61,753 nucleotides of DNA from Actinomycetaceae bacterium (lineage in GTDB: Bacteria; Actinomycetota; Actinomycetes; Actinomycetales; Actinomycetaceae), in NCBI GenBank assembly GCA_030532515.1, contig JAUNKY010000010.1, forward strand, positions 1 through 61,753. The letters run 5' to 3'. Positions 51,402 to 60,208 of the stretch are shown one piece after another. The position numbers and the translations under genes are program-made. The notes beneath the pieces are model-generated. The model saw only the letters and a program-made list of their open reading frames with translations, had not been told where the DNA came from and did no database searches. Each line of letters opens with the position of its first letter. Within the stretch, counting starts at the first letter, position 1.

Positions 51402-53021
51402 TTACAGTGGTGGGTTGGCCGCAACGCGAGGTTCGCGGAACGGACGCCGTTTACCAGCCAAAACTGTGAGCGAAGAAATGATTACGTTGCGGGTATCTTC
51501 GGGGCGAATCAGACCATCCAGTTCGCCGATTTTCAATGACAAGTTAGGGTTAACCGATTGTGAAGCGTAGCGTTCTTCCAGTTCTAAACGCAGCTGTTCA
51601 ACGTTCTCACCCTGTTCTTTAGCAGCTTGAAGGTCCTTACGGTGAACGATATTCACGGCTCCTTCAGCGCCCATTACGGCAATTTGCGCATCTGGCCAAG
51701 CGAAGTTCAGGTCGGCTCCCATCGCCTTTGAACCCATCACAATGTAGGCGCCGCCATAGGCTTTGCGCAGGATAATCGTCACTAAAGGTACGGTGGCAGT
51801 GGAGTAGGCGGTAATCATCTTCGCGCCGCGGCGAATAATCCCCGCCCGTTCTTGTTCAGTGCCCGGACGATATCCGGGTACGTCCACCAAAGTGATCACG
51901 GGAATGGAAAAAGCGTTGCAGAACTGCACAAACCGCGAGGCTTTTTCAGACGCATTCACGTCTAAAGTGCCGGCATCAGCGATGGACTGGTTGGCAACGA
52001 TCCCCACGGAACGGCCGCCAAAAGCGCCGAAACCAATCACGATGGAAGGGGCAAAAAGCTCCTGCACCTGTAGGAACTCACCGTGGTCAACCAGGTGTTC
52101 GATCACTTCCACCATGTCATAGGGTTGCTTGGGAGATTTGGGAACTAAATCGGCAACCAGTTTGGCGCGTGCTTCGTCCTCGGCAGTCGGCACGTAGGAG
52201 AAACAAGGAGCGGATTCTTCAAATGAAGAAGGTAGGTATGACAGTAAAGAACGCGCGTAATCTAACGCATCGTCTTCATCTTCAGCCATGTAGTGGGCTA
52301 CGCCCGTTACTGCCGAGTGTAGTTTCGCTCCGCCCAGTTCTTCAGAAGAAACTGCTTCCCCGGTGACTGCTTTCACCACTTCAGGGCCGGTTACGAACAT
52401 GAAGGAGGATTCCTTCGCCATAATCACAAAGTCGGTTAAAGCCGGGCCGTATACCGCCCCACCCGCGCAGGGCCCAAGAATTAACGAGATCTGTGGGACT
52501 ACGCCAGAAAGTTCCGTGGACTTTTTGAAAATACGCCCGTACTGGGCCAGGGCAGCTACCCCTTCTTGAATCCGCGCGCCGCCAGAGTCCAACATGGCGA
52601 TCACAGGGATTCGCATAATGAGTGCCTGTTCCATCAGGTGCAGGATTTTCCGTCCTTCTACTTCACCTAAGGAACCGCCGCGAATAGAGAAGTCCTGGGC
52701 ATAGATGGCTACGGAACGACCACTGATTTTGGCAAAGCCGGTGATTACGCCAGACCCCAGGTAGCCGGCATCAATATCTCCACCTAAGAATCGGTTGATC
52801 TCAGCGAAAGTTCCTGCGTCAGCTAAACATTCGATGCGTTCACGAGCCGTTTTCTTACCCTTGGGGTGCTGCATCGCGCGGGCGCGCTGTTCTGCAATAT
52901 CTTCTAACTCGTCGTAGCTTTGGGTAGCTGAGACGGCGGGTTCAACCACTTCTGAATGAGCGGGGAAGTGGAAGGCCTTTGCCAAGCGCTCGCGGGCAAT
53001 CGAAAGAATCGAGCGGCTCAT
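51402..53021 (-). CDS. accD: Acyl-CoA carboxylase beta subunit (carboxyltransferase)
   Basis: 539 residues, of the AccD/PccB carboxyltransferase family that moves CO2 from biotin to acetyl-CoA or propionyl-CoA. Crotonase-type halves are visible: GKKTARERIECLADAGTF, DSGGARIQEGV (oxyanion), GPCAGGAVYGPA, SFMFVTGPEVV, then C-terminal GYRPGTEQERAGIIRRGAK and KAYGGAYIVM. Next to fas it most likely supplies malonyl-CoA; acceptor specificity is inferred. Overlaps accC by four bases (ATGA) and ends 34 bases before fas. No small epsilon subunit was found nearby. Confidence 0.94.
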   Translation of the reverse strand: MSRSILSIARERLAKAFHFPAHSEVVEPAVSATQSYDELEDIAEQRARAMQHPKGKKTARERIECLADAGTFAEINRFLGGDIDAGYLGSGVITGFAKISGRSVAIYAQDFSIRGGSLGEVEGRKILHLMEQALIMRIPVIAMLDSGGARIQEGVAALAQYGRIFKKSTELSGVVPQISLILGPCAGGAVYGPALTDFVIMAKESSFMFVTGPEVVKAVTGEAVSSEELGGAKLHSAVTGVAHYMAEDEDDALDYARSLLSYLPSSFEESAPCFSYVPTAEDEARAKLVADLVPKSPKQPYDMVEVIEHLVDHGEFLQVQELFAPSIVIGFGAFGGRSVGIVANQSIADAGTLDVNASEKASRFVQFCNAFSIPVITLVDVPGYRPGTEQERAGIIRRGAKMITAYSTATVPLVTIILRKAYGGAYIVMGSKAMGADLNFAWPDAQIAVMGAEGAVNIVHRKDLQAAKEQGENVEQLRLELEERYASQSVNPNLSLKIGELDGLIRPEDTRNVIISSLTVLAGKRRPFREPRVAANPPL

Positions 53022-54985
53022 GCTGCTTCTCCTTCACCTTCACTAATCACCAGTAGCACTTGGCCGCTGGTAACCGCCTGTGCGGCACTTACGTTTACTT
53101 CTTTGACTACGCCCGAGACACCGGCGTAGAGGGGTTGTTCCATCTTCATAGCTTCGATTACGCATACCAGGTCACCGGCGTTAACGGTTTGTCCGGCGGT
53201 GACAGCTACGCGGGTGACCGTAGCTTGCATTGGGGCGGTGACGGCACCGGAATCTGCGGCCAGATTGTCGCGCAGACCGCGGCGGTTGCGGCGAATCTGC
53301 GTGGGGGCTGGGCCGGTTGCGCCAGCTCCGGTTGCAGCGGTTAGGCCAGCCAGTCCGGACAGTCCAGCGCCGATTCCCACTCCGGTGCCTGCCTGGGCTA
53401 AGTGCTGTAAGAAACCCGCTGGCAGGCGCAGTAGGGAGCGTTTTCCGTCCAGTTCGATGGGTACTTCAATTGCATTAGCTAAAGAAAGCTGGTTGCTGCC
53501 CGCGTCGGCAAGGTGAGTACTATTGCCAGCAGCTGGTTGGCTGCCTGCGTTTGCCGGATTTGCTGAAGCAGTGCCAGGATTAGTGTCTGCTTTAGCGGCG
53601 AACTGTGCTAACCCCGCGGGAGTTAAGAGGGTTTCTTCTAGCCAACGGGTGTGAATTTGGCCTGCTCCGGCAGTAAAAGCGGGGTCTGCCAGGATTTCTT
53701 TGTAAAGCGGGGCAGAAGTTGGGACGCCGCTGATTTGCATTTCCGCCAGAGCACGCAGTGCCTTAGCGATTGCCTGAGTGCGGCTAGGTGCAGTGACGAT
53801 TAACTTTGCGATCAAAGAATCGAAAGCTACGGGGATTTCTTCGCCGGCGGTTAAAGCAGCGTCGATGCGTACCCCGGCGCCGCTGGGCCAGGTGATGGCG
53901 CGTACTTGCCCAGCTTGTGGAAGCAGATTCTGGGCGGGGTCTTCGCTGGTGATACGTAGTTGAATTGAGTGTCCACGCGGCTGGTTCGCGTCACTTACGT
54001 AGTCAGTGAGCGATTCGTTTGCGGCAATTGCCAGTTGTAGTGCGACCAGGTCCACGCCGGTGATTTCTTCAGTTACGGTGTGTTCTACCTGCAGGCGCGG
54101 ATTTACTTCTAAGAAGTAGGCGTTTCCGGATGCGTCCACTAAGAATTCGCAGGTACCGGCCCCCACATAGTTGACGGCGGCAAATAGAGTGGCTGACCAC
54201 TTCGTTAAATCTGCCAAAGTTTGTGCAGATAGTCCGGGGGCGGGGGCTTCTTCAATCAGTTTTTGGTTGCGTCGCTGCACAGAGCAGTCGCGGGTAGAAG
54301 CTAACCAGAAGTTTCCGTGGCTATCGCGCAGACACTGGGTTTCAATGTGGCGGGCGTTTACCAAACGCTTTTCTAAGAAAGAAGTGGCTAAGAGGGCATC
54401 AGCAGGTAAATCGGCGTCGGTTGGTAAGCCCCGTTCAATAAAGAACTGTTTTGCAGCTTCGGCGCTGGCGTATTCGATAATGCCTTTACCGCCGCCTCCC
54501 GCCGGATCTTTGGTGACGATGGGGAAGCCAACTTGCTGCCCGAACTCGATGAGTTCAGCTAAGTTGCGTAGTGGCGTCTGCGTTCCCGGAATGACCCCAA
54601 CCTGCTGTGAGATAGCTAGTTTGCGGGCTTGGGCTTTGTCCCCAAGCGCGTTAATTACTTCCGGTGCCGGCCCCACCCAGGTGATGCCGGCAGCTTGTAC
54701 AGCGGCAGCAAAGTCAGCGTTTTCAGAGAGGAAACCGTAGCCGGGGTGAATGGCGGTAGCCCCAGCGGTTTTGGCGATTTCTAAGATTTGTGCGCCGTTT
54801 AAGTAGGTTTCGGCGGCGGTTACGCCCTCTAACCGGTAGGCTACGTCGGCTAGTTTTACCCAGCCGGCCTCTGGCTCATGCTGCGTATAGATCGCTACCG
54901 TGCGGATACCCAGTTCTTTCGCGGTGCGGAAAATACGGGCGGCGATTTCTCCGCGGTTGGCTACTAATAGGGTAGGAAGACTCAT
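53018..54985 (-). CDS. accC: Acyl-CoA carboxylase alpha subunit (biotin carboxylase with biotin carrier domain)
   Basis: 655 residues. Biotin carboxylase domain 1-450: LLVANRGEIAARIFRTAKELG, IHPGYGFLSENADFA, the ATP-grasp glycine loop KDPAGGGGKGI, and FLEVNPRLQVEHTVTE with the catalytic region. A linker (about 450-580) is rich in Ala, Asn, Gly and Ser. Biotinyl domain at the C-terminus with EAMKME, the lysine modified by BirA. KDP in place of the commoner KAA/KPS before the glycine loop is notable. Overlaps birA by four bases (ATGA) upstream and accD downstream, so translation is coupled. Confidence 0.95.
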   Translation of the reverse strand: MSLPTLLVANRGEIAARIFRTAKELGIRTVAIYTQHEPEAGWVKLADVAYRLEGVTAAETYLNGAQILEIAKTAGATAIHPGYGFLSENADFAAAVQAAGITWVGPAPEVINALGDKAQARKLAISQQVGVIPGTQTPLRNLAELIEFGQQVGFPIVTKDPAGGGGKGIIEYASAEAAKQFFIERGLPTDADLPADALLATSFLEKRLVNARHIETQCLRDSHGNFWLASTRDCSVQRRNQKLIEEAPAPGLSAQTLADLTKWSATLFAAVNYVGAGTCEFLVDASGNAYFLEVNPRLQVEHTVTEEITGVDLVALQLAIAANESLTDYVSDANQPRGHSIQLRITSEDPAQNLLPQAGQVRAITWPSGAGVRIDAALTAGEEIPVAFDSLIAKLIVTAPSRTQAIAKALRALAEMQISGVPTSAPLYKEILADPAFTAGAGQIHTRWLEETLLTPAGLAQFAAKADTNPGTASANPANAGSQPAAGNSTHLADAGSNQLSLANAIEVPIELDGKRSLLRLPAGFLQHLAQAGTGVGIGAGLSGLAGLTAATGAGATGPAPTQIRRNRRGLRDNLAADSGAVTAPMQATVTRVAVTAGQTVNAGDLVCVIEAMKMEQPLYAGVSGVVKEVNVSAAQAVTSGQVLLVISEGEGEAA

Positions 54986-55854
54986 TTCGCCTCCTGAGCT
55001 TCGGGGGTGACTGGAGTGTTTAAAGACTGTGTTGGGGCGAAAGTAATGTCGGCGCTAGAAATTTCTACAACGGCGCCGGGTTGGTTGAGAGGTCGAACCA
55101 GCGCCCAACCTTGGGCAGAGACCCCCAGGAAAATCGCGTCGTAGGTGTCAGTTGCGTCGGTCAGCTGAGGCTGGTTGTTTTCTGAAAGGACTTCGGGACG
55201 CAGGTGGGTGACGCGCACCGGCTGGTCCAGGCCAGTCAGTAGCTGCTGGTAGGCGGCTTGGAAGATCTTTCCGTCCCAGTTCGCTGCTGCGAAGCGTTCT
55301 AAGTTAAAGGTCAGCACCGTCAAGAAACGTTCGTTGAAGTCGGCTACGGAAGGTAGGGGAGTGAGCTGCTCTGCGGCAAGGGAGGTGGCCTCTGCAGTGG
55401 GCAAATCTCTAACGTCTTGCAATAGGTTCACGCCGACCCCTAGGCTAACGTAGGTGAAGTCTGGGTCGTTGGCGGAAAGTACGGTGGCCAGGATGCCACC
55501 AAGTTTGGCTCCCTGAAACAGCACATCGTTGGGCCACTTTAGTTTCAGGGAAGTCTGGGTACTGGGGAAGAAGTCGCGCACAGTTTCGGTGACGCTTAGG
55601 GCCGCGACGATAGTGAGCCAGTGGGCGTTTTCCAAGGCTTCGTTGGGGAGCTTCACTACTGTTGACGTGAGTGAGCAGGTGCCGGGTTGGTCTTCCCAGG
55701 TGCGGGTAAAACGGCCTCTACCAGCGGTTTGGTGGCTGGTGGTGACGTGAAAGAGTACGCCAGCCGGGCGCTGCAAGTAGGTTTCTTGCAATAGCCGCTG
55801 GGCCTCCAGCTGCGTGGAATCCAGCGCTGGAGTGAAGAATATTTCCTTAGGCAT
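54982..55854 (-). CDS. birA: Biotin-[acetyl-CoA-carboxylase] ligase
   Basis: 290 residues. Activates biotin with ATP and attaches it to the carboxylase lysine. SHQTAGRGRFTRTW is the biotinyl-AMP loop, followed by LKLKWPNDVLF, AKLGGILATV and SLGVGVNL. No N-terminal DNA-binding domain, so it is the monofunctional type and not a repressor. First gene of the operon; ATG 55854 has only AAAGAAAG upstream. It directly precedes its substrate gene. Confidence 0.95.
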   Translation of the reverse strand: MPKEIFFTPALDSTQLEAQRLLQETYLQRPAGVLFHVTTSHQTAGRGRFTRTWEDQPGTCSLTSTVVKLPNEALENAHWLTIVAALSVTETVRDFFPSTQTSLKLKWPNDVLFQGAKLGGILATVLSANDPDFTYVSLGVGVNLLQDVRDLPTAEATSLAAEQLTPLPSVADFNERFLTVLTFNLERFAAANWDGKIFQAAYQQLLTGLDQPVRVTHLRPEVLSENNQPQLTDATDTYDAIFLGVSAQGWALVRPLNQPGAVVEISSADITFAPTQSLNTPVTPEAQEAK

Positions 55855-55869
55855 AGTTCGTCTTTCTTT

Positions 55870-56147
55870 ACGTTTGCACGTTTTACCTAAGGTATGGCAA
55901 GGCTAATTCCAGGGGAAATACATTATTGTTTTTTACCTGTGGGTTAAGCGGGTGGTTTTGAGACTGCTCCCGAAATAGTAGGGAAAAGTGGGTTTGGCAG
56001 GTCGATACATTTTTGTATCCTGTGAGACTGCACACACTGCATCGTGTCGCGGTTTAGGGATTGAAAATTATTACGAGGGCGCCGCCCCAGCTTTCGTTTC
56101 AGAATGGAAACTGACCGCGGTGCAGCGCCCTCGGGAAAAATCTGCGG
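55870..56147. promoter_or_regulatory. Control region upstream of birA
   Basis: 295 bases between tetR and birA. Holds TTACCTAAGGTA (about 55883-55894), a near-palindrome that could overlap the birA promoter; GATACATTTTTGTATC (56004-56019, perfect arms); and an inverted pair of CGAGGGCG words (56074-56081 and 56126-56133). Candidate operators for the neighbouring TetR protein; none shares a clear motif with the palindrome upstream of tetR. Confidence 0.4.
56074..56133. repeat. Inverted CGAGGGCG pair between birA and tetR
   Basis: CGAGGGCG (56074-56081) and CGCCCTCG (56126-56133), with T/A-rich outer flanks on both sides, enclosing 44 bases. Same arrangement as between fusA and tuf; it begins the region just past the tetR stop at 56150. 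Confidence 0.75.
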
Positions 56148-56149
56148 AA

Positions 56150-56842
56150 CTAAAGGTCTCCCTGCTGCTTTGTGCACCCCAGCAGTAGGGGCACGATTAA
56201 CTCGGTTACTTCCAGGGCTACGGAAGAGCCGGTGCGACGCCCAAAAGCAGTGCTGGCTAAAGTGTCCTGTTCGCGTACCTGCGCCCAAGAAGCAATCCCG
56301 TTGGCGCGCAGTACAATCCCGATAACCGCTTGGGCTACAGCTTCGGCGGTATGCGTAAACTGCAAACCCAGGGAATCGACAATTGTGTGCAGTACCTGGG
56401 CTAAAGCGATTACGAACTGGCGGTTAATTTCGGCGAAGAGAGCTGCCCAATCGGGAACGCGGGCAGAGCGGATCATGAACTCTGAATGCAAAATGAAGAA
56501 CTCGCGGTTGAGTCGCATGTGGTCTAAGAAGCTGCGCAGTGCGTCGGCAAAAATATAGGCCACGATTTCGCCGGTGAGAGGTTTGGGGAGGGGGTGTTCG
56601 GCCATGCGGGTGGCCCACTGCGTTCCGAATTCTTGAATGCGTTTAATCCCGGCGGCGTATTCGTCTTCGGCAACGGCGACGAAGAGTTCTTCTTTAGAGC
56701 GGAAATTTGAGTAAAAGGCCCCGCGGGTGAAGCCGGCTGCTTCGGTAATGCGTTCTAAGGTACAGCCTTCTACACCATGGGTCACCATGATGCGTTTCGT
56801 GGCTTCGATGAGCCGCTGTTCGGTTTCCAGGCGGTCACTCAT
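56150..56842 (-). CDS. TetR-family transcriptional regulator
   Basis: 230 residues. The N-terminal helix-turn-helix is classical (TKRIMVTHGVEGCTLERI followed by TEAAGFTRGAFYSNFRSKEEL); the C-terminal ligand domain is divergent. ATG 56842 has GGAAGGAG upstream. By position it is the likely regulator of the birA-accC-accD-fas-acpS-bioY operon, comparable in role to FasR, the TetR-type regulator of fas/acc genes in Corynebacterium and Mycobacterium, though orthology is not shown. Effector probably an acyl-CoA; inference. Confidence 0.88.
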   Translation of the reverse strand: MSDRLETEQRLIEATKRIMVTHGVEGCTLERITEAAGFTRGAFYSNFRSKEELFVAVAEDEYAAGIKRIQEFGTQWATRMAEHPLPKPLTGEIVAYIFADALRSFLDHMRLNREFFILHSEFMIRSARVPDWAALFAEINRQFVIALAQVLHTIVDSLGLQFTHTAEAVAQAVIGIVLRANGIASWAQVREQDTLASTAFGRRTGSSVALEVTELIVPLLLGCTKQQGDL

Positions 56843-56859
56843 CCGGGGTCTCCTTCCAT

Positions 56860-56871
56860 GGTGTAAACACC
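56860..56871. promoter_or_regulatory. Palindrome upstream of tetR
   Basis: GGTGTAAACACC, perfect five-base arms around AA, 18 bases before the tetR start and just upstream of its ribosome site. Suits autorepression by the TetR protein. Confidence 0.4.
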
Positions 56872-57249
56872 AGGTACTTAACCTAGATTAGCGCAGGAGG
56901 GAAACAGACGGCTAACCACACTTTGTGGTGAGACACTGCACAGCTAGTTTTGCTTGAAGTAACTTCACATTTGGCTCCTTTATAGCGTAATCTAAATAAG
57001 TTGCAGTTTATTTTGCGCGGGTGGAGTATGTCCGCATGCTCTCCTAGAGTAGGTAAACCTTGCAAATGCAAGTAAAGCAACCTTCTTTCTGTGCAGAGAC
57101 CAAGCTCCGCTTCGTTTGGAAGCTGTGAACTCGCGTCTGCACAAAAGAAGCAGTTACGTAGCAACCGCTGCGTAAAAAGTCCGTACACGTTCGGCTAGGC
57201 TATGGCGGAGTTTCCGTCACAGAACCAGCTCGACGACAGGAGAAAACGA
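56872..57249 (+). promoter_or_regulatory. spc operon leader region
   Basis: About 380 bases without a gene between tetR and rplN, which are divergent. Includes the perfect inverted repeat CTTGCA-AA-TGCAAG (57059-57072). It must hold the spc promoter, since the S10 operon is terminated far upstream; no confident -35/-10 pair was found. Confidence 0.45.
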
Positions 57250-57618
57250 ATGATTCAACAGGAGTCGCGACTAAAGGTTGCCGACAACACGGGTGCAAAG
57301 GAAATCCTCTGCATTCGCGTACTCGGTGGCTCGGGTCGGCGCTACGCGGGTGTTGGCGATACCATCGTCGCAACCGTGAAGGACGCTATCCCCGGCGGCA
57401 ACGTGAAGAAGGGTGATGTCGTCAAGGCGGTAGTAGTGCGTACCCGTAAGGAACGCCGCCGTCCAGACGGTTCATACATCCGTTTTGATGAAAACGCAGC
57501 TGTCATTTTGAAGAACGATGGCGAACCACGTGGAACTCGTATCTTCGGCCCAGTCGGCCGCGAACTTCGCGATAAGAAGTTCATGAAGATCGTTTCCCTC
57601 GCTCCGGAGGTGATCTGA
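57250..57618 (+). CDS. rplN: 50S ribosomal protein L14
   Basis: 122 residues, exact family length. At the subunit interface. [18 protein letters not shown] is the standard N-terminus, so ATG 57250 (after AGGAGA) is chosen although the frame is open to 57202. First gene of the spc operon, here detached from rpsQ. Confidence 0.98.
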   Translation: MIQQESRLKVADNTGAKEILCIRVLGGSGRRYAGVGDTIVATVKDAIPGGNVKKGDVVKAVVVRTRKERRRPDGSYIRFDENAAVILKNDGEPRGTRIFGPVGRELRDKKFMKIVSLAPEVI

Positions 57619-58064
57619 TGGCAGCCAAGATTAAAAAGGGTGACCTGGTAGAGGTCATTGCTGGTCGTACCGCAGACCAGAAGAAGATCGACGAACGCAA
57701 TGCACGCCGTGCAGCTGAAGGTCTGGAACCAATCAAGCCAGGCGATAAGGGCAAGCAGGGTCGCGTAATCAAGGTCTTCCCTAAGGAGCAGAAGGTTCTG
57801 GTTGAAGGCGTAAACCTGAAGACCCGTCACGTACGTGAAGGCCAGTCCGCTCAGGGCCAGGTAACCGGTGGCATTCAGCTGATTGAAGCCCCAATCTCCC
57901 TGTCCAAGGTGGCATTGGTTGACCCAGAAACCAAGCAGCGCGTGCGCGTTGGTTTCCGCGTTGACGTTGACGAAAACGGCAAGCGCGTGAACCGTAACCC
58001 AATCCGCGTTATTCGTGGTGGCGCAAAGCGCGGCCTCGAGACTGGAAAGGAAATCGGCGCATGA
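57618..58064 (+). CDS. rplX: 50S ribosomal protein L24 with internal insertion
   Basis: 148 residues, against about 100-115 usual. Assembly initiator. The KOW domain [16 protein letters not shown] continues at [22 protein letters not shown], but about 25 residues ([14 protein letters not shown] and the next dozen) are inserted in the loop between them. Overlaps rplN by one base and rplE by four. Confidence 0.97.
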   Translation: MAAKIKKGDLVEVIAGRTADQKKIDERNARRAAEGLEPIKPGDKGKQGRVIKVFPKEQKVLVEGVNLKTRHVREGQSAQGQVTGGIQLIEAPISLSKVALVDPETKQRVRVGFRVDVDENGKRVNRNPIRVIRGGAKRGLETGKEIGA

Positions 58065-58606
58065 CCCCTCGCCTGAAGACTAAGTATGTTGACGAAATCC
58101 GCCCTCAGCTGGTTAAGGAATTCGGCCACGCAAACCCAATGCAGGTTGGCGGCCTGGTAAAGGTCGTTGTAAACATGGGTGTTGGCGAAGCCGCTCGTGA
58201 TTCCAAGGCACTGGATGGTGCAGTGCGCGACCTGACCGCAATCACCGGTCAGAAGCCAGTTGTAACCAAGGCTCGTAAGTCTATCGCACAGTTCAAGCTA
58301 CGTGAAGGTCAGCCTATTGGCGCACACGTAACCATGCGTGGCGACCGTATGTGGGAATTCATGGATCGCTTGATCTCGTTGGCACTGCCACGTATCCGCG
58401 ACTTCCGTGGCCTGTCCCCAAAGCAGTTCGACGGTAACGGTAACTACACCTTCGGTCTCACCGAACAGTCCATGTTCCACGAGATCGATCAGGATAACAT
58501 CGACCGTGTTCGTGGCATGGATATCACCATTGTCACCTCTGCTAAGACCGACGAAGAAGGCCGCGCGCTGCTGCGCGCTCTGGGCTTCCCATTCAAGGAG
58601 GACTGA
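58061..58606 (+). CDS. rplE: 50S ribosomal protein L5
   Basis: 181 residues. Binds 5S rRNA in the central protuberance. [19 protein letters not shown] and [19 protein letters not shown] are typical. ATGA overlap with rplX. Confidence 0.98.
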   Translation: MTPRLKTKYVDEIRPQLVKEFGHANPMQVGGLVKVVVNMGVGEAARDSKALDGAVRDLTAITGQKPVVTKARKSIAQFKLREGQPIGAHVTMRGDRMWEFMDRLISLALPRIRDFRGLSPKQFDGNGNYTFGLTEQSMFHEIDQDNIDRVRGMDITIVTSAKTDEEGRALLRALGFPFKED

Positions 58607-58608
58607 CC

Positions 58609-58794
58609 ATGGCAAAGACTTCGCTGAAGGTAAAGGCAGCTCGCAAGCCTAAGTTTGCTGTGCGCGCCTACACCCGCTGTAACCGTTGTGGCCGTCCACG
58701 TTCGGTATACCGCAAGTTCGGATTGTGCCGTGTCTGCCTGCGCGAACTCGCTCATCAGGGCGAACTGCCAGGTGTGACCAAGAGTAGCTGGTAA
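58609..58794 (+). CDS. rpsZ: 30S ribosomal protein S14 type Z
   Basis: 61 residues. Zinc-binding short S14: CNRC and CRVC pairs are present. GGAGG lies in the end of rplE, two bases away. Confidence 0.97.
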   Translation: MAKTSLKVKAARKPKFAVRAYTRCNRCGRPRSVYRKFGLCRVCLRELAHQGELPGVTKSSW

Positions 58795-58867
58795 AACGAC
58801 TACATCGTAGGTCCGTCAGTGCGAACCACTGGCTGGAAACCCCGATGAGGAAGGGGATCTCCCCAAA

Positions 58868-59266
58868 ATGACTATGACTGATCCAATCGCAGATATGCTT
58901 ACGCGTCTGCGTAACGCGAGTGCGGCACACCACGATTCGGTGTCCATGCCTCACTCCAAGCTGAAGGCAGCAATTGCCAAAATCCTGGTAGCTGAAGGTT
59001 ACATTGCCGCAGCTAAGGTTGAGGACGCACGTGTGGGCAAGACCCTCACGCTCGAACTCAAGTACAACGCGCGCCGCGAAGCCGCTATCACCGACGTGAA
59101 GCGTGTTTCTAAGCCTGGTCTGCGCGTTTACGCAAAGTCCACCGAACTGCCAAGCGTACGCGGCGGCCTGGGTGTTGCAATCTTGTCAACCTCCTCCGGC
59201 CTGCTGACTGACCGCGAAGCAGCTAACAGGGGAGTAGGTGGGGAAGTCCTCGCCTACATCTGGTAA
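58868..59266 (+). CDS. rpsH: 30S ribosomal protein S8
   Basis: 132 residues. Central-domain assembly protein. [13 protein letters not shown] at the start and [14 protein letters not shown] near the end are signatures. ATG 58868; a second ATG two codons later is an alternative. 73-base gap after rpsZ. Confidence 0.97.
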   Translation: MTMTDPIADMLTRLRNASAAHHDSVSMPHSKLKAAIAKILVAEGYIAAAKVEDARVGKTLTLELKYNARREAAITDVKRVSKPGLRVYAKSTELPSVRGGLGVAILSTSSGLLTDREAANRGVGGEVLAYIW

Positions 59267-59277
59267 GGAGGAAACCC

Positions 59278-59814
59278 ATGTCACGTATTGGTAAAGCTCC
59301 CATCACCATCCCTGCTGGTGTTGACGTAACGATTGATGGTGCAAACGTTACCGTTAAGGGTCCTAAGGGCACCCTGGAACACGTAATCGTTTCCCCAATC
59401 ACCGCTGTAATTGAAGAAGGCCAGATTCTGGTTTCCCGTCCAGACGATCAGCGCGACTCCCGTGCACGCCACGGTCTGACCCGCACCCTGATCGCTAACA
59501 TGATTACCGGCGTAACCGAAGGTTACTCTAAGGGCCTGGAAATCGTGGGTACCGGTTACCGTGTAGCAGCAAAGGGCACCGCCCTGGAATTTGCTCTGGG
59601 CTTCTCTCACCCAGTGATCGTTGAAGCTCCAGAAGGCATCGAATTCAAGGTCGACAACCAGATTAAGTTCTCGGTTAACGGCATTGATAAGCAGCTTGTT
59701 GGCGAGGTCGCTGCGAACATTCGCAAGATCCGTAAGCCTGAACCTTACAAGGGTAAGGGTATTCGCTACGCAGGCGAAAACGTACGTCGCAAGGTCGGAA
59801 AGGCTGGTAAGTAA
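59278..59814 (+). CDS. rplF: 50S ribosomal protein L6
   Basis: 178 residues. Near the sarcin-ricin loop. [15 protein letters not shown] and the C-terminal [17 protein letters not shown] are typical. AAGGAGG precedes the ATG; the stop overlaps rplR (TAATG). Confidence 0.98.
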   Translation: MSRIGKAPITIPAGVDVTIDGANVTVKGPKGTLEHVIVSPITAVIEEGQILVSRPDDQRDSRARHGLTRTLIANMITGVTEGYSKGLEIVGTGYRVAAKGTALEFALGFSHPVIVEAPEGIEFKVDNQIKFSVNGIDKQLVGEVAANIRKIRKPEPYKGKGIRYAGENVRRKVGKAGK

Positions 59815-60182
59815 TGTCTTACACCGTTAAGGGCAAGGGCAAGGTAGTTGCTCGTAAGCGCCGCCACCAGCGCGTTCGTAAGAACGTAAACGGTACTGCA
59901 GAGCGTCCACGTCTGGTTGTAACCCGTTCTAACCGCCACATGGTTGCACAGGTTATCGACGACTACAAGGGTCACACTCTGGTTTCTGCTTCCACCATGG
60001 AAGCAGCATTCGACGGTTCCTCCACCAAGGTTGAAGCAGCTCGCCGCGTTGGCGAACTGGTTGCAGCCCGTGCGCAGGAAGCTGGCATCACCGCTGTGGT
60101 CTTCGACCGCGGTGGCAACAAGTACCACGGCCGTGTCGCAGCTGTAGCAGAAGGCGCCCGCGAGGGTGGCCTGGCGCTCTGA
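59814..60182 (+). CDS. rplR: 50S ribosomal protein L18
   Basis: 122 residues. 5S rRNA binder. [18 protein letters not shown] and [14 protein letters not shown] are diagnostic. Confidence 0.98.
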   Translation: MSYTVKGKGKVVARKRRHQRVRKNVNGTAERPRLVVTRSNRHMVAQVIDDYKGHTLVSASTMEAAFDGSSTKVEAARRVGELVAARAQEAGITAVVFDRGGNKYHGRVAAVAEGAREGGLAL

Positions 60183-60208
60183 GCGACCAGAAGGAAGAAG
60201 GCATACTG

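Noticed and set aside
40890-56850. Genomic island or prophage
   Set aside because: No integrase, transposase, att site or tRNA end at the borders; the genes are core lipid metabolism. It is treated as a rearranged housekeeping operon.
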